Assembly (NCBI GenBank): GCA_031268675.1
Contig: JAIRWY010000049.1
Span: forward strand, 1 to 44,767
Direction: 5' to 3'
From: Candidatus Ancillula glyptotermitis
Lineage (GTDB): Bacteria > Actinomycetota > Actinomycetes > Actinomycetales > Bifidobacteriaceae
Length of the DNA: 44,767 nucleotides
Below are positions 17,889 through 27,018 of the stretch, one piece after another (position 1 is the stretch's first letter; each line of letters starts with the position of its first letter). The notes beneath the pieces were generated by a model. The model made no database searches, was not told the DNA's origin, and was given only the letters and a program-made list of their open reading frames with translations. The position numbers and the translations under genes are program-made.

Positions 17889-18566
17889 CTACCTTTTCAG
17901 AGCTTGTCTTGGAGTCTGCACAGGAGCAAGCGGAACTACTTTTGGAGTTGTAGATTTTGCTTGTTTTGCTGGTGCTTGAAAAGCTTCAAAATCATGTGTT
18001 GTAACTGCTTCTTCGCTTCTCTTTAGAATTTCAGTAGCAATTGAAGTCATTGCGTCTTCAGAATTCGTCTCAGATAAATCTACCACATATGTAGTTTCAA
18101 GATCCTTGATATTGCGCACCTTGATGACGTCCCCAATTTTATCTGCTAGATCTTGTACATCTTCGCCCCAGCTGTTATGGATCTTTTCTTGGAGTTCGGT
18201 GACTTCAGATGCGTAGAATGCACGCTCTTCATCAGTTAGGTGTGGATTATCTTTCTGCACAGATGCTACTACCCAGAGATTTCTAGCATCTGTCACATCT
18301 AGTTTTCCCCATGTTTCAGAGGTTTTTGCTAATTCTAGTTGCTCTCGTGAAGCTGTTTCAAACTGTGCTAGGAACTCGTAGCTTGAATCCTGTGCTTGTT
18401 CTAGTTGCTTTTGCAATTCCAGATTCTCCTTTTGGGCGAGTGTAGTTTTTATATCATCAAGTGTTGCATTCCTCGTACGTGCTTTTTTCGTCTTGTACAC
18501 TTGTAATGCTAGTTGCAGCATCAACTGCACCTGCTTTTTTAATGCGTCATCTACTTCTGTTGTCAT
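17889..18566 (-). CDS. Unknown helical protein in T4SS operon
   Basis: 225 residues, soluble, strongly helical, rich in Glu, Gln, Lys and Leu. Residues ~45-90 (LAQKENLELQKQLEQAQDSS onward) look like a coiled coil. The C-terminal 40 residues are a Pro/Lys-rich tail ending RQALKR. I do not recognise a family. It lies directly upstream of the SCO6880-like gene (14-base gap) and downstream of a 63-residue gene, in the R2 operon. A cytoplasmic scaffold or adaptor role for the transfer ATPases is speculation. Confidence 0.65.
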   Translation of the reverse strand: MTTEVDDALKKQVQLMLQLALQVYKTKKARTRNATLDDIKTTLAQKENLELQKQLEQAQDSSYEFLAQFETASREQLELAKTSETWGKLDVTDARNLWVVASVQKDNPHLTDEERAFYASEVTELQEKIHNSWGEDVQDLADKIGDVIKVRNIKDLETTYVVDLSETNSEDAMTSIATEILKRSEEAVTTHDFEAFQAPAKQAKSTTPKVVPLAPVQTPRQALKR

Positions 18567-18584
18567 TTAATACCTTTCTCCAGA

Positions 18585-18776
18585 TTATTCCTCGCCTATT
18601 GCTTTTTTGAGTTGCCCCAAAAGTGAGCGGATTTGCGAGTTACCCAACTTGAACTGCAAAATTTCATCATGAGTTTCCAACTCCAGCATCACATCTTTTG
18701 GCATTTTCGCAGACGACTTCTTAACCTCAAGATACCTCTTGGGCTTGCTGTTCGTATTTGTGTCTTCTATCATCAT
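18585..18776 (-). CDS. Unknown 63-residue protein, first gene of R2 operon
   Basis: The longer open frame (to 18821) runs into promoter element R2, so I place the start at the paired ATGATG (18776/18773) just behind AAAGGAG. The product begins MMIEDTNTNSKPKRYLEV and continues with a helical part (EILQFKLGNSQIRSLLGQLK). It has no membrane helix and no recognised family. From the R2 -10 element, transcription should start near 18794, giving an 18-21 base leader that contains only the ribosome binding site. Confidence 0.62.
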   Translation of the reverse strand: MMIEDTNTNSKPKRYLEVKKSSAKMPKDVMLELETHDEILQFKLGNSQIRSLLGQLKKAIGEE

Positions 18777-18784
18777 TCTCCTTT

Positions 18785-18854
18785 GTTTAAGACTTACAGT
18801 ACTATATGTGCAAAATTTCAAAAATTAGGACATTGTCAAGGAGTTTTATGTTAG
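18785..18854 (-). promoter_or_regulatory. Shared promoter element R2 (before VirB4 operon)
   Basis: Nearly identical to R3 over about 62 bases, with one clear difference in the GACA-N-TGTC repeat (CATTGTC against CAATGTC on the plus strand). TATAGT lies at 18806-18801. The block begins directly at the stop codon of the kinase gene, as R1 begins at the end of the 126-residue gene, so each copy sits at an operon boundary. Confidence 0.75.
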
Positions 18855-19897
18855 AAAAGTAATGCACCTGTAAAAATCACTAATAGAACTACAAGACCGA
18901 CAATAATGGCCTTCTGTTTTTTGACTTGTTCTGCTTGTTCTTCAAGCTCTTGAATATGAGCAGTAGATAGCCTAGATGAACTGGTTTTATAGTCTCTTTG
19001 GGTATTAGTGCCAACGCTATAATCTGGAAAACTGTACTCAGAAGTTCCGTGAATCTGCGGATGACCATATAGATCATCAGTATATGTTTTGGTAGGAGGT
19101 AATCCTAGAGATACTTGCACTTTTTGCAAATCTTCTAAAATCTCAGACACAGCTTTATAGCGAATATCAATATTTTTGTTCATAGCTTTGTTAATGATAT
19201 TCCTAATAGATACAGGAATTCCAGATGTTATAGTTTTATCATACTTGCCATTTATTATGCTTGACTGGAGCTTTCTAGTATCATCCTCAGCAAATGGATT
19301 GTGTCCAGTACATAAAGCATAAAGTGTAGTGCCTATTGAATAAATATCGCTCTGTTTAGTGGCTTCACTTTTTCTACTTACAACTTCAGGTGCACTCCAG
19401 TGTTTTGACATAGCAGTAGAAAAATAATCATCATCTAGTACGCGCGCGATACCAAAGTCACTAAGTAGAAGTTGTCCATAACTGCTATACATCAAGTTGC
19501 TCGGTTTAATGTCTCTGTGCAAGATTCCAGCATCATGACTTAATTTTACCGCATCACATAAAGATATACCAACATCTAGTAATTGAGCAGTATCTAGCAC
19601 TTGACGTTTTATCACATTGGATAGTACTCTTTCGCAATATTCCATCGCACAATATGGTCTACCATTCAATGATAGTCCAGAATCATAGACTTTCATAATA
19701 TGCGGATGGTCTCCTAATTGCGCGAGCAACTTAATTTCCTTTACAAATAGATTCAATACTTTGTCCTGCAACATCTCAGATTTTATCGCCTTTACAGCAA
19801 CCATCCTAGAAGGGTTTTCTTGCCTGCATAAATATACATCAGCAAATCCTCCGGTCCCAATTTTTCTAATTGCTGTATAACCTGCAATTGTTAGCAT
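18851..19897 (-). CDS. Membrane Ser/Thr protein kinase (PknB class, no PASTA)
   Basis: 348 residues. A complete kinase domain occupies ~1-265: glycine loop GTGGFAD (14-20), VAVK lysine K36, catalytic HRDIKPSN (127-134), DFG (147-149) and APE (169-171). A hydrophilic linker follows and then a single C-terminal helix (IIVGLVVLLVIFTGALLF) that ends almost at the stop, so there is no extracellular sensor. Such kinases phosphorylate Thr/Ser and are read by FHA domains; an FHA protein is encoded at 3.7-4.5 kb. The start overlaps the previous gene as TAATG. It is the last gene of the R3 operon. Targets within the transfer machine are inference. Confidence 0.92.
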   Translation of the reverse strand: MLTIAGYTAIRKIGTGGFADVYLCRQENPSRMVAVKAIKSEMLQDKVLNLFVKEIKLLAQLGDHPHIMKVYDSGLSLNGRPYCAMEYCERVLSNVIKRQVLDTAQLLDVGISLCDAVKLSHDAGILHRDIKPSNLMYSSYGQLLLSDFGIARVLDDDYFSTAMSKHWSAPEVVSRKSEATKQSDIYSIGTTLYALCTGHNPFAEDDTRKLQSSIINGKYDKTITSGIPVSIRNIINKAMNKNIDIRYKAVSEILEDLQKVQVSLGLPPTKTYTDDLYGHPQIHGTSEYSFPDYSVGTNTQRDYKTSSSRLSTAHIQELEEQAEQVKKQKAIIVGLVVLLVIFTGALLF

Positions 19898-20520
19898 TAG
19901 CGACCTCTTCTTTGTGTGCTTATTTGTGCTTGAACATTAGAATTTATGCTGTTATTTTGGCTATTGGGGTATGTGATCTTATTTCTAAGATGTGTCTTTA
20001 CAAAGTCTGTTGCATTTTTAGACAAATCATCAAAGCCTGACAATTTCATGCTACCAACATACTCACCATTAACCCCAATCTCAAGGAGTTTGTCTATTTT
20101 GTCCATAGCTTTTGGATCTTTTGCATCAACAATGTCTGGAATTTCAACCAAACCAGTTAGAGAGGTACAACTAATCTCGTCAGTTTCGCCATTGTCTACT
20201 GTAAAATGCTCTACGAAGTCGCAACTTATTTCCGCTGACTTTACTTCTATAGATACGCCTGTACATACAGACATCTCTTCTAAAGACACATAATCGTTAT
20301 AGAATACGTTATTGAGAGCAGAAGTTGCTGACCATTTGCATTCGCCAGTAATTAGTAGTGTGTAGCAATCTGTTTCTATTGCAGTAGGGCTTGAGTATAA
20401 ATCGACTTGAAAAATATCTACTGCTTCTAGTTTTTGCTCAATAAGTGAAATATTTATAAACTCCTCTATTTGAGTAGAATTGCCCATAGCAACTAGTGTA
20501 AATTCTGCTAGATTTGCCAT
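19897..20520 (-). CDS. Unknown 207-residue acidic protein upstream of the kinase
   Basis: Soluble, acidic, and cysteine-containing. The first ~125 residues alternate strands and helices (GECKWSATSALNNVF, then VSIEVKSAEISCDFVEHF, then VDNGE), which recalls ferredoxin-like DUF1281/YubB-type plasmid and phage proteins. That resemblance is only by pattern. The C-terminal 80 residues are mixed and end in a Gln/Asn/Ser-rich tail (STQRRGR). It is translationally coupled to the kinase (TAATG overlap) and to the 68-residue gene upstream (TAATG). It may be a kinase substrate or regulator. Confidence 0.65.
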   Translation of the reverse strand: MANLAEFTLVAMGNSTQIEEFINISLIEQKLEAVDIFQVDLYSSPTAIETDCYTLLITGECKWSATSALNNVFYNDYVSLEEMSVCTGVSIEVKSAEISCDFVEHFTVDNGETDEISCTSLTGLVEIPDIVDAKDPKAMDKIDKLLEIGVNGEYVGSMKLSGFDDLSKNATDFVKTHLRNKITYPNSQNNSINSNVQAQISTQRRGR

Positions 20521-20726
20521 TATTCATCCTTTCCTTCATTTTGTTTTGACTGCTTGTTTTTGAAATCGCCCCAAATTGCCGTGATTATTTCATTCCGACG
20601 GTTTTTGGGTAAATAGAATAAAAATGCGGTTTCTGGACCTTTTGGTAGCAGTTTCGTCGCTGACTCAACGTCTCTATCGTATAAATCTAGTATTTCTTCT
20701 AATGTATAATCTGTTAGTTTTTTCAC
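20520..20726 (-). CDS. Unknown 68-residue protein
   Basis: Starts at a GTG that overlaps the stop of the large methyltransferase/helicase (TAGTG), behind AGGAG. The product has a helical N-terminus (MKKLTDYTLEEILDLYDRDV), a middle AFLFYLPKNRRNEII, and a Lys/Gln/Glu-rich end. No family is recognised. Coupling on both sides argues that it is real and made in step with its neighbours. Confidence 0.62.
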   Translation of the reverse strand: MKKLTDYTLEEILDLYDRDVESATKLLPKGPETAFLFYLPKNRRNEIITAIWGDFKNKQSKQNEGKDE

Positions 20727-23700
20727 TATCTTCTCCTATACACATTTGCGCTTTGAATCATGCTCGTTGGTGGAATTCCAATTGGTCTTGTAGCTCTGTT
20801 TGGAACTTCAATATATGTATCTTCTTCTACCTCATCAAATGGAAAGTTAGCTTCATATTCCTGAGCTAAAGCATCTTTTTCTAGCCGCGACAAACGGTCA
20901 TAAACATCTATACTATACTCTTCTCGCTCCTGTTCGGTCGTGAGTTCGACCAGTTCTTCAGACCAAATTTGAATAGATGCTTCATCTGAGCTGGGTTTGG
21001 TGTCGGAGACTGCTTGTGCTGCTATTTGCTCTTGAAGATCTAGCAATTCTTGTCTTGACTCTACTAGTGTTATTTCACCTCGAAATGGCTTGTCAAGATT
21101 TGCCTGTGCTTCAAACAGTTCTTCAGTTGCTTTTGCAAGTGTTCTCTGAACTTCTTGCAAGTCGTGCTGCATTCGCTCAATACCATTTTCTAAACGAGTA
21201 ATTAGACCATATGCTTTTGGGTTCGATAGCATTTCTTTTAAATCTTTACGGGACAGAGAAGTTAATGGATTTTCATCTGTTAATCCTTTTGAGTAGAAAA
21301 AGAAGCGTCTCCTAGTATCATTATCATTTCCCCAATTTTGATTGTGTTGCATTTGAACGTTTATTTCTATTCCGCCTAATTGTCCTATATTATATTCTTG
21401 CTTAAAAGTCATACCTACGGAAGATCCAAGTACCAACCCTAAAATAGCATGAGTTGCTTGTGCCCTATCAGATAATAGTATCGGTTGCTTATTATCGAGA
21501 GTTGTGGGATTTCTATAGTGCGAGTATGCAAAGTTTTCGCCTGATGTTGAACACGCAATAGGTATAAGCTCTTTGAATACTTTTTCAGCTTTAGTTGTTT
21601 TTTCTATTATTTCATTACTTATTCTAATCGTTAACTCTAGCCCAGATTTTGCTTTTGTGTAGCGAATTTTTTGTCGCTCCAAACTTTCAACTCTATCTTT
21701 TAATTCCGATTCTTTTAGCAATAATGGATTATCAGCTGCGGCTGCTTTAATCTCTGCATAACTAAGCGATGCGTCACCCAAATCTTGCATAGAGCGTCCT
21801 TTGAATTGAGCTGACATAAATTGGTAAATAAAACCTTCTTTTCTTTCAACAGCTTGCCACATATAAGTGTCATAACTTCTCTTTGTTGCATAGTTAAAGA
21901 TAGATACTTCACTATTTTGGTTACCTTGTCTAATACCACGACCGTTTCTTTGGGTTAGATCCGCAGGTCTCCAAGGACAATCTATATTATGAACAGCCAC
22001 AATTCTGTCCTGTATATTCGTGCCAGTGCCAGCTTTTCCAGTTGATGCAATTAGGACTGATACTTTTCCTGAGCGACATTCTGAAAACAATTGTGCCTTT
22101 TCATCATCGGTTTTTGCCTCGTGGATAAAACGAACCTTGTCTGCCTCAATACCTCGCTGAAGCAATTCATCTTTTAGCTGTTGATAAGCGTTCCACACTC
22201 CAAATTTCGGAGTTGAAATATCACAAAACACAAGTTGTAAACCACCCTTTAATTCAGATTCTTTTCCAGTTTTAGGATTTAGATATATATTATCTTTGTG
22301 TTTATCATAAACCTCGTAGATTTTTTGAGCTGCATCGACGATTTTGGAAGTTGCAGGACTATAGTCACCACCCATAACAGTTCTCATATCTAGTGCAAAT
22401 TTACGCCCGTCTGAGCTAACTGCCAACATATTATCATTTTCTGGAGCAATCCAAGCATTATATTTTCCGCTAGGACGAGCTTTAAAGTCGTCGGCTCGTT
22501 GTTGCAACCAAGCAACGGCATCTAGTAGGTCTTCACTTGGATCAGTTAGGACTATTTCAGCGCGATGCTCACCTGCTGAATTTAATGCAATTTCTGGAAC
22601 TTTGAGATTCAAATCCTTAGAGAGCTTAACATCTGCAAAAGTTGAAAACATTTTGCGCAGTTCTGGTACATTATCAAAACTTGCTAATCGCTCTTTCATC
22701 TTGAAGTTTCCAACACTATCGATTTCAGCTTTTATAGTCTTTTTACCAAAAGTTGCTACCCAGTTTGTAAAATTGTATATATCAGCGTTTTCAAGAATAT
22801 CAGGACGTAAATAGCGTTGCATAACATACACCTCTTTTATTGAATTAGAAACAGGTGTTCCAGTTGCAAAAGTTGCAACTCGATTGCCATTGCGCTCACG
22901 CAGTAGTTGTATTTTCATCTCTAAATCAGATGCACGTCCTGATGAAGAAGATTGGAACTCAACAGCAGATGAAGTATCTAGATTTTTGTAATCGTGAGCT
23001 TCATCAATGAATAAATAGTCAATACCTGTTTGTTCAAAGGTTATACCTTGATCTTTAACTTTGTCCATAATTTTCTTCATTTTCTCACGATATTTTTCAA
23101 TACTGTTTCTCATCTGAGAAACCGACATATCTTTCACGCCATTTGCCTGCATAATTTCTAGTGCTTCTTCACGCTCAGTAATGCGATCGATCATATACTT
23201 TTGTTTGAACTCATTTGATACTTCAATTCGCTCAAATGCTCCTCTGGTCATAATAATTGCATCCCAATCATTTAGAGTTGCTTTTAATAAAAACTGCTGT
23301 CTATTATCTTTGGTCATATCTTCTGGAGATACTGCTAAAATGTTTGCACCAGGATAACGCTCAAGCCATTCTGAAGAAAACTGCTCAAGCATATGATTAG
23401 GAATAACTACACATGGCTTATTTATTAGCCCTAGTCGTTTTTGTTCCATAGCTCCGATAATCATTTCAGATGTTTTGCCTGCACCAACCTCATGAGCAAG
23501 CAATACAGCAGGTTCAGCCAAAATACGAGCAACTGCAATTTTTTGGTGAGTGTGCGGAATAAAGCTGTCTGCGAGTCCTGGAAACGATAGCATTTTTGCA
23601 TCAGATGTATAGTCTCTCGAAACTAGATTATTAAACATTCTATTATATTTATTCGTAAGACTTCGAGTGCGTTCGCTATCCTCCCAAATCCATTCACTAA

Positions 23701-26700
23701 ACCGCTCTTGAATTTCTTTTGCTTTTGCGTTTGCAACTGTAGTTTCTAGCCCATTGATAACTTGGTGTTCTTTGCCGTCATCTCCAAGAACTTTATCTAC
23801 AACGATGATTTTGCCACCTCTTAGAAGTGATTCTACAATAAACCCGCTCGGTTTACGTTTGGTTCCCCATGTGTCAGTAGCGGCAACTCCACTAATTGTC
23901 TTTCCTTTCACTGCCCAATTACCTTGACTATCAAGAGATACATCAATATCCCACTGTTTAATTTCTTCACGGAGAAATTTCTGGTGGATAGCAGATCCTA
24001 TCCAGGGAGACCCAAATTTAGCCTCAATTTCCTCAGCGGTCAGTTTCTCAGGAATTGATGCTTTCAGTAATTCAATGTGTTCGGTATATTGTCCAGGATT
24101 TTCTCGCTCTGCAATCTCGGCTATTTCTAAACGACTGTAAATATCACCAGAAAAATACTCAGTTCGCAATACAAGTTCATCATTTTTATCTGGATCATTG
24201 ATGAGATGTTCTGACACTTTTAGCAATGATTCTTCAACTGTTGCGGCGAGTAAACCAGCAATATAATCAATGTCAATTTTACCCAATTGATCAAGTGATA
24301 TACTTATAGCATCTAGTGGATTTTCAACTCTTGTCGGTGGCGTGCGAGGCGTTAAAACCCTTCCTAATAAAATGCCAGATTTCTTAGCAATACCTTTTTC
24401 TGGATCATAAATATCTAGTTGCATAGCAGCTGAAGCGTGAGGATCTTGTTTGAAAATACGAAGTGAAGCATCAAGTTTTCTAGTTATCTTTGGCTCGTAT
24501 TTACTTAACAACTTTGAATATGTCATACCTTCAGTAAACTCTTCATCTTCTTGCAAATAGTCATCTAAATCTAAAGTTCCATCAATATATGGCTCAAATT
24601 TTTCTGGAATATCAAGTTTCTTAATTTTTAGATTTATGCGATTTGGAGAACCGAAATCTTCTAAATGCTTTTCGTAGACTGAATTCAAATTTGCACGTAA
24701 ATTTTCCATCTCTTCAGTAGTTTTGCTTTGATTAGATTCTAAATCCAGTAAACTAACTGATATATCACGCAAATTTAGCAACGAATGCATTTCCCCATAA
24801 GCTGTTGATGGTAATTTCAAATCAATGGCTCTACCATTTTCAACTATTGTAAATTCATTAGGAGTAGGCTCATCTATATGACCTTCCCAAGTACTATAAT
24901 CGTTTCTTGAGTTTTGCGTCAAAAATACTGGTGGTTCACTCAGTTCAGCATTAAAACCACGCCCACGACTTATTGCCATTTGAATTCCATGATGCAGTGC
25001 ATTTTGTATTGCACTACCTAAATCTTGAGAGCTTTCAAAAGAACTCTTAACTTTTATTTCTGATCCGAATCGTCCAACACCAACACTCATATCACCCAAA
25101 ACTAATTCTGGATGATTTATGAAAATTGAATTGACTTGGTGTTCGTTATCTTCAGTCACCATACTTTCAGTATTTAACCATGAGAGGTCAAAATGTAATG
25201 GATCTTCGCCCTCCTTGCGTTTACGGAAAACTAAGACATCAGAAAGTGCCCCAGTATCTGCAGTATCCATGTGTGCACCATTTGGTAGTCTAACAGTCGC
25301 TATTAGATCTGCAGTTTTTGCCATTATTTGACGATGAGTCGCATTCGCCTTATCCATCGTGTAACTTGAAGTAATAAACGCTGCATATCCACCTGGTTTC
25401 AATAAATTCAACGATTTGATGATAAAGTGGTTGTGAATGCTCTCACCAGTTGAATTATGTTTAGGATCATAAAGCACAATATCACCAAAAGGTACATTGC
25501 CAAGTGCTATGTCAAAACTGTTATTAACAACTCTAGTGTCGACATAACTTTCACCCCTAATCTCAAACTCTGGATACAGATGTTTTGTAATCCTAGCAGT
25601 TGTACTGTCTAACTCAACACCAATCATCTGGATATTTTCAGGTGCACTGCCCATAAATACCCCAGCTCCAGCGCCTGGCTCTAAAACTGAACCTGTTTCA
25701 AAACCAGCATCTTTTACGGCTTGCCAAATTGCCTTTGCATAAGCTATATTAGTGTAATGCGCATTTAGAACCGCAGTTGAGCTTTCGGAAAATTCGCTAG
25801 GAGATAGTAAATTACGTAACTGTTCTCGCTCGACATCCCAACTAGACACACGTTCATCAAATACTTCACTAAGAGAGCCCCAAGAGCTCCATTTAGATAA
25901 GACTTCCTGTTCTATAGGAGTTGCATAGCGATCTTCCTCATCCAAAACACGTGAAAGCCTTATCGCTTCAACATTTGCAACATACCTCTCACGTTTGCTT
26001 AAGTTTTCAGATGAAGACTTATTTTCTAATGACCAGTTTTGGGCTACTTCACTAGGATCAACTTCTCCCAAATTTGAGGCAACCACTCGCTGGAGGTCTT
26101 GTTTTGAAGACTGCTTATTTCTTCCGATGCTGAGTTCTTGTAATCTTCGAGTTTCTTCTGAAGTATTTGCAGATGTTCCTCTTTCAGCTCTGGATTCTTC
26201 AGGTATCGATCCTCTAAAATCTCCAACTTGTCTTTGGTTGTTGCTCCCAGTATAAAGTTGCTCATTTCGTTTAGTTGTGGCATCATCAACCGAGCGTCGC
26301 CTTTCCACTCCGTAGGACTCAGAGTTTTCATCGCCTGAATTGACTTGAACAGACAATTTTGCGTATCGGTCAATTCTTCCTCCAAACGTTCTATCAACTT
26401 CTGTTTCGCTACTTCTAGTTGTTCTAAATTGTTCATCCACCAGCTCTTCGGTCGTGAAACTATCACTCCAAATATCTGATTGAACACTTTCTCGAACGCC
26501 TCCGTCTCTAGATCCAGATAGTCCAAATTGTCTTGTTTCTGGCTGTGAGACGCTATCAGCTTGTTCAACTCGCTCACTGTTGATGGGGTCATATTCTTTA
26601 CTTCCGTTTCTGTTACTCCCAACTGATCCAATTGTCTCGTTATCTCGGTTGAAACTGTTTGAGCCAGCTCCTGAGGCGTCACTTGAGTGTTTTCTGGTGC

Positions 26701-26851
26701 GTATTGCACTATCATTTGCTGGGCTTTTTCCAGCAGAGCCTTTTGTGCTGCTTGCATTATCTTCTCCTATCATCATACCATCCATATTAGTTCCTGTTGC
26801 CGCTGCGAACAAGTCCCAATTTGGATCACTATTTACTACTCTTCTAGCCAT
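20726..26851 (-). CDS. Giant methyltransferase-helicase (DarB-like layout)
   Basis: 2041 residues. Residues ~1-270 are Ser/Arg/Asn-rich and probably disordered. About 380-560 is an N6-methyltransferase-like domain with EPGAGAGVF (~392) and the altered motif IV NVPFGD (~452) instead of NPPY. About 1100-1700 is an SF2/SNF2-type helicase: AHEVGAGKTSEM (~1117), IDEAHDYKN (~1285), ATGTPVSNS, and RNGRGIRQGNQN (~1640). The C-terminus is coiled coil. The combination resembles phage P1 DarB and large plasmid/ICE proteins thought to protect incoming DNA from restriction; here that role is inference. A second ORF overlaps its N-terminal region in another frame. Its start lies 9 bases after an AAGGA site. 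Confidence 0.9.
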   Translation of the reverse strand: MARRVVNSDPNWDLFAAATGTNMDGMMIGEDNASSTKGSAGKSPANDSAIRTRKHSSDASGAGSNSFNRDNETIGSVGSNRNGSKEYDPINSERVEQADSVSQPETRQFGLSGSRDGGVRESVQSDIWSDSFTTEELVDEQFRTTRSSETEVDRTFGGRIDRYAKLSVQVNSGDENSESYGVERRRSVDDATTKRNEQLYTGSNNQRQVGDFRGSIPEESRAERGTSANTSEETRRLQELSIGRNKQSSKQDLQRVVASNLGEVDPSEVAQNWSLENKSSSENLSKRERYVANVEAIRLSRVLDEEDRYATPIEQEVLSKWSSWGSLSEVFDERVSSWDVEREQLRNLLSPSEFSESSTAVLNAHYTNIAYAKAIWQAVKDAGFETGSVLEPGAGAGVFMGSAPENIQMIGVELDSTTARITKHLYPEFEIRGESYVDTRVVNNSFDIALGNVPFGDIVLYDPKHNSTGESIHNHFIIKSLNLLKPGGYAAFITSSYTMDKANATHRQIMAKTADLIATVRLPNGAHMDTADTGALSDVLVFRKRKEGEDPLHFDLSWLNTESMVTEDNEHQVNSIFINHPELVLGDMSVGVGRFGSEIKVKSSFESSQDLGSAIQNALHHGIQMAISRGRGFNAELSEPPVFLTQNSRNDYSTWEGHIDEPTPNEFTIVENGRAIDLKLPSTAYGEMHSLLNLRDISVSLLDLESNQSKTTEEMENLRANLNSVYEKHLEDFGSPNRINLKIKKLDIPEKFEPYIDGTLDLDDYLQEDEEFTEGMTYSKLLSKYEPKITRKLDASLRIFKQDPHASAAMQLDIYDPEKGIAKKSGILLGRVLTPRTPPTRVENPLDAISISLDQLGKIDIDYIAGLLAATVEESLLKVSEHLINDPDKNDELVLRTEYFSGDIYSRLEIAEIAERENPGQYTEHIELLKASIPEKLTAEEIEAKFGSPWIGSAIHQKFLREEIKQWDIDVSLDSQGNWAVKGKTISGVAATDTWGTKRKPSGFIVESLLRGGKIIVVDKVLGDDGKEHQVINGLETTVANAKAKEIQERFSEWIWEDSERTRSLTNKYNRMFNNLVSRDYTSDAKMLSFPGLADSFIPHTHQKIAVARILAEPAVLLAHEVGAGKTSEMIIGAMEQKRLGLINKPCVVIPNHMLEQFSSEWLERYPGANILAVSPEDMTKDNRQQFLLKATLNDWDAIIMTRGAFERIEVSNEFKQKYMIDRITEREEALEIMQANGVKDMSVSQMRNSIEKYREKMKKIMDKVKDQGITFEQTGIDYLFIDEAHDYKNLDTSSAVEFQSSSSGRASDLEMKIQLLRERNGNRVATFATGTPVSNSIKEVYVMQRYLRPDILENADIYNFTNWVATFGKKTIKAEIDSVGNFKMKERLASFDNVPELRKMFSTFADVKLSKDLNLKVPEIALNSAGEHRAEIVLTDPSEDLLDAVAWLQQRADDFKARPSGKYNAWIAPENDNMLAVSSDGRKFALDMRTVMGGDYSPATSKIVDAAQKIYEVYDKHKDNIYLNPKTGKESELKGGLQLVFCDISTPKFGVWNAYQQLKDELLQRGIEADKVRFIHEAKTDDEKAQLFSECRSGKVSVLIASTGKAGTGTNIQDRIVAVHNIDCPWRPADLTQRNGRGIRQGNQNSEVSIFNYATKRSYDTYMWQAVERKEGFIYQFMSAQFKGRSMQDLGDASLSYAEIKAAAADNPLLLKESELKDRVESLERQKIRYTKAKSGLELTIRISNEIIEKTTKAEKVFKELIPIACSTSGENFAYSHYRNPTTLDNKQPILLSDRAQATHAILGLVLGSSVGMTFKQEYNIGQLGGIEINVQMQHNQNWGNDNDTRRRFFFYSKGLTDENPLTSLSRKDLKEMLSNPKAYGLITRLENGIERMQHDLQEVQRTLAKATEELFEAQANLDKPFRGEITLVESRQELLDLQEQIAAQAVSDTKPSSDEASIQIWSEELVELTTEQEREEYSIDVYDRLSRLEKDALAQEYEANFPFDEVEEDTYIEVPNRATRPIGIPPTSMIQSANVYRRR
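26044..26757 (-). CDS. Overlapping same-strand ORF inside the giant gene
   Basis: A 237-residue frame shifted by one base relative to the 2041-residue gene, over its disordered residues ~32-269. The ATG at 26757 has AGGAG six bases upstream, in the same string (ATAGGAGAAGATA) that precedes the GTG of the 68-residue gene at 20726. The product looks like a folded helical protein: KALLEKAQQMIVQYAPEN, LDLETEAFEKVFNQIFGV, WWMNNLEQLEVAKQKLIE, and a C-terminal coiled coil. Other same-strand shadow frames in this large gene reach only ~74 residues. Against it: leucine codons are mostly CTG/TTG, unlike neighbours, and the third-base pattern follows the main frame. I judge a genuine overprinted gene likely but unproven. 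Confidence 0.55.
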   Translation of the reverse strand: MQAAQKALLEKAQQMIVQYAPENTQVTPQELAQTVSTEITRQLDQLGVTETEVKNMTPSTVSELNKLIASHSQKQDNLDYLDLETEAFEKVFNQIFGVIVSRPKSWWMNNLEQLEVAKQKLIERLEEELTDTQNCLFKSIQAMKTLSPTEWKGDARLMMPQLNEMSNFILGATTKDKLEILEDRYLKNPELKEEHLQILQKKLEDYKNSASEEISSLQNKTSSEWLPQIWEKLILVK

Positions 26852-26904
26852 TTAACACCATCCTTCCTTTCAAAAGGAGCAACAATGCTAAACCGTTTAA
26901 TTCC

Positions 26905-26933
26905 AGTATATCACAATACTTGCATTTTGTCAA
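26905..26933 (-). promoter_or_regulatory. Consensus promoter for the giant gene, with operator-like repeat
   Basis: Minus strand TTGACA (26933-26928), 17-base spacer, TATACT (26910-26905). AGTAT-tgtgat-ATACT overlaps the -10 as an inverted repeat. It lies 54 bases before the ATG at 26851 and ~100 bases downstream of R3, so the R3 operon seems to have two promoters of different types. Confidence 0.75.
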
Positions 26934-27018
26934 GTATATTCTTAGAGGTTTTGCTACTTTTTTATTACTTAGTGCAAAATCCTTGTAAATACACAGTTTT
27001 TTAATTGCCTAGCTCCTT

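Noticed and set aside
18777-18821. Longer N-terminus of the 63-residue protein
   Set aside because: The extra codons are the promoter element R2 itself, which is also present where no gene follows; the ATGATG behind AAAGGAG is the better start.
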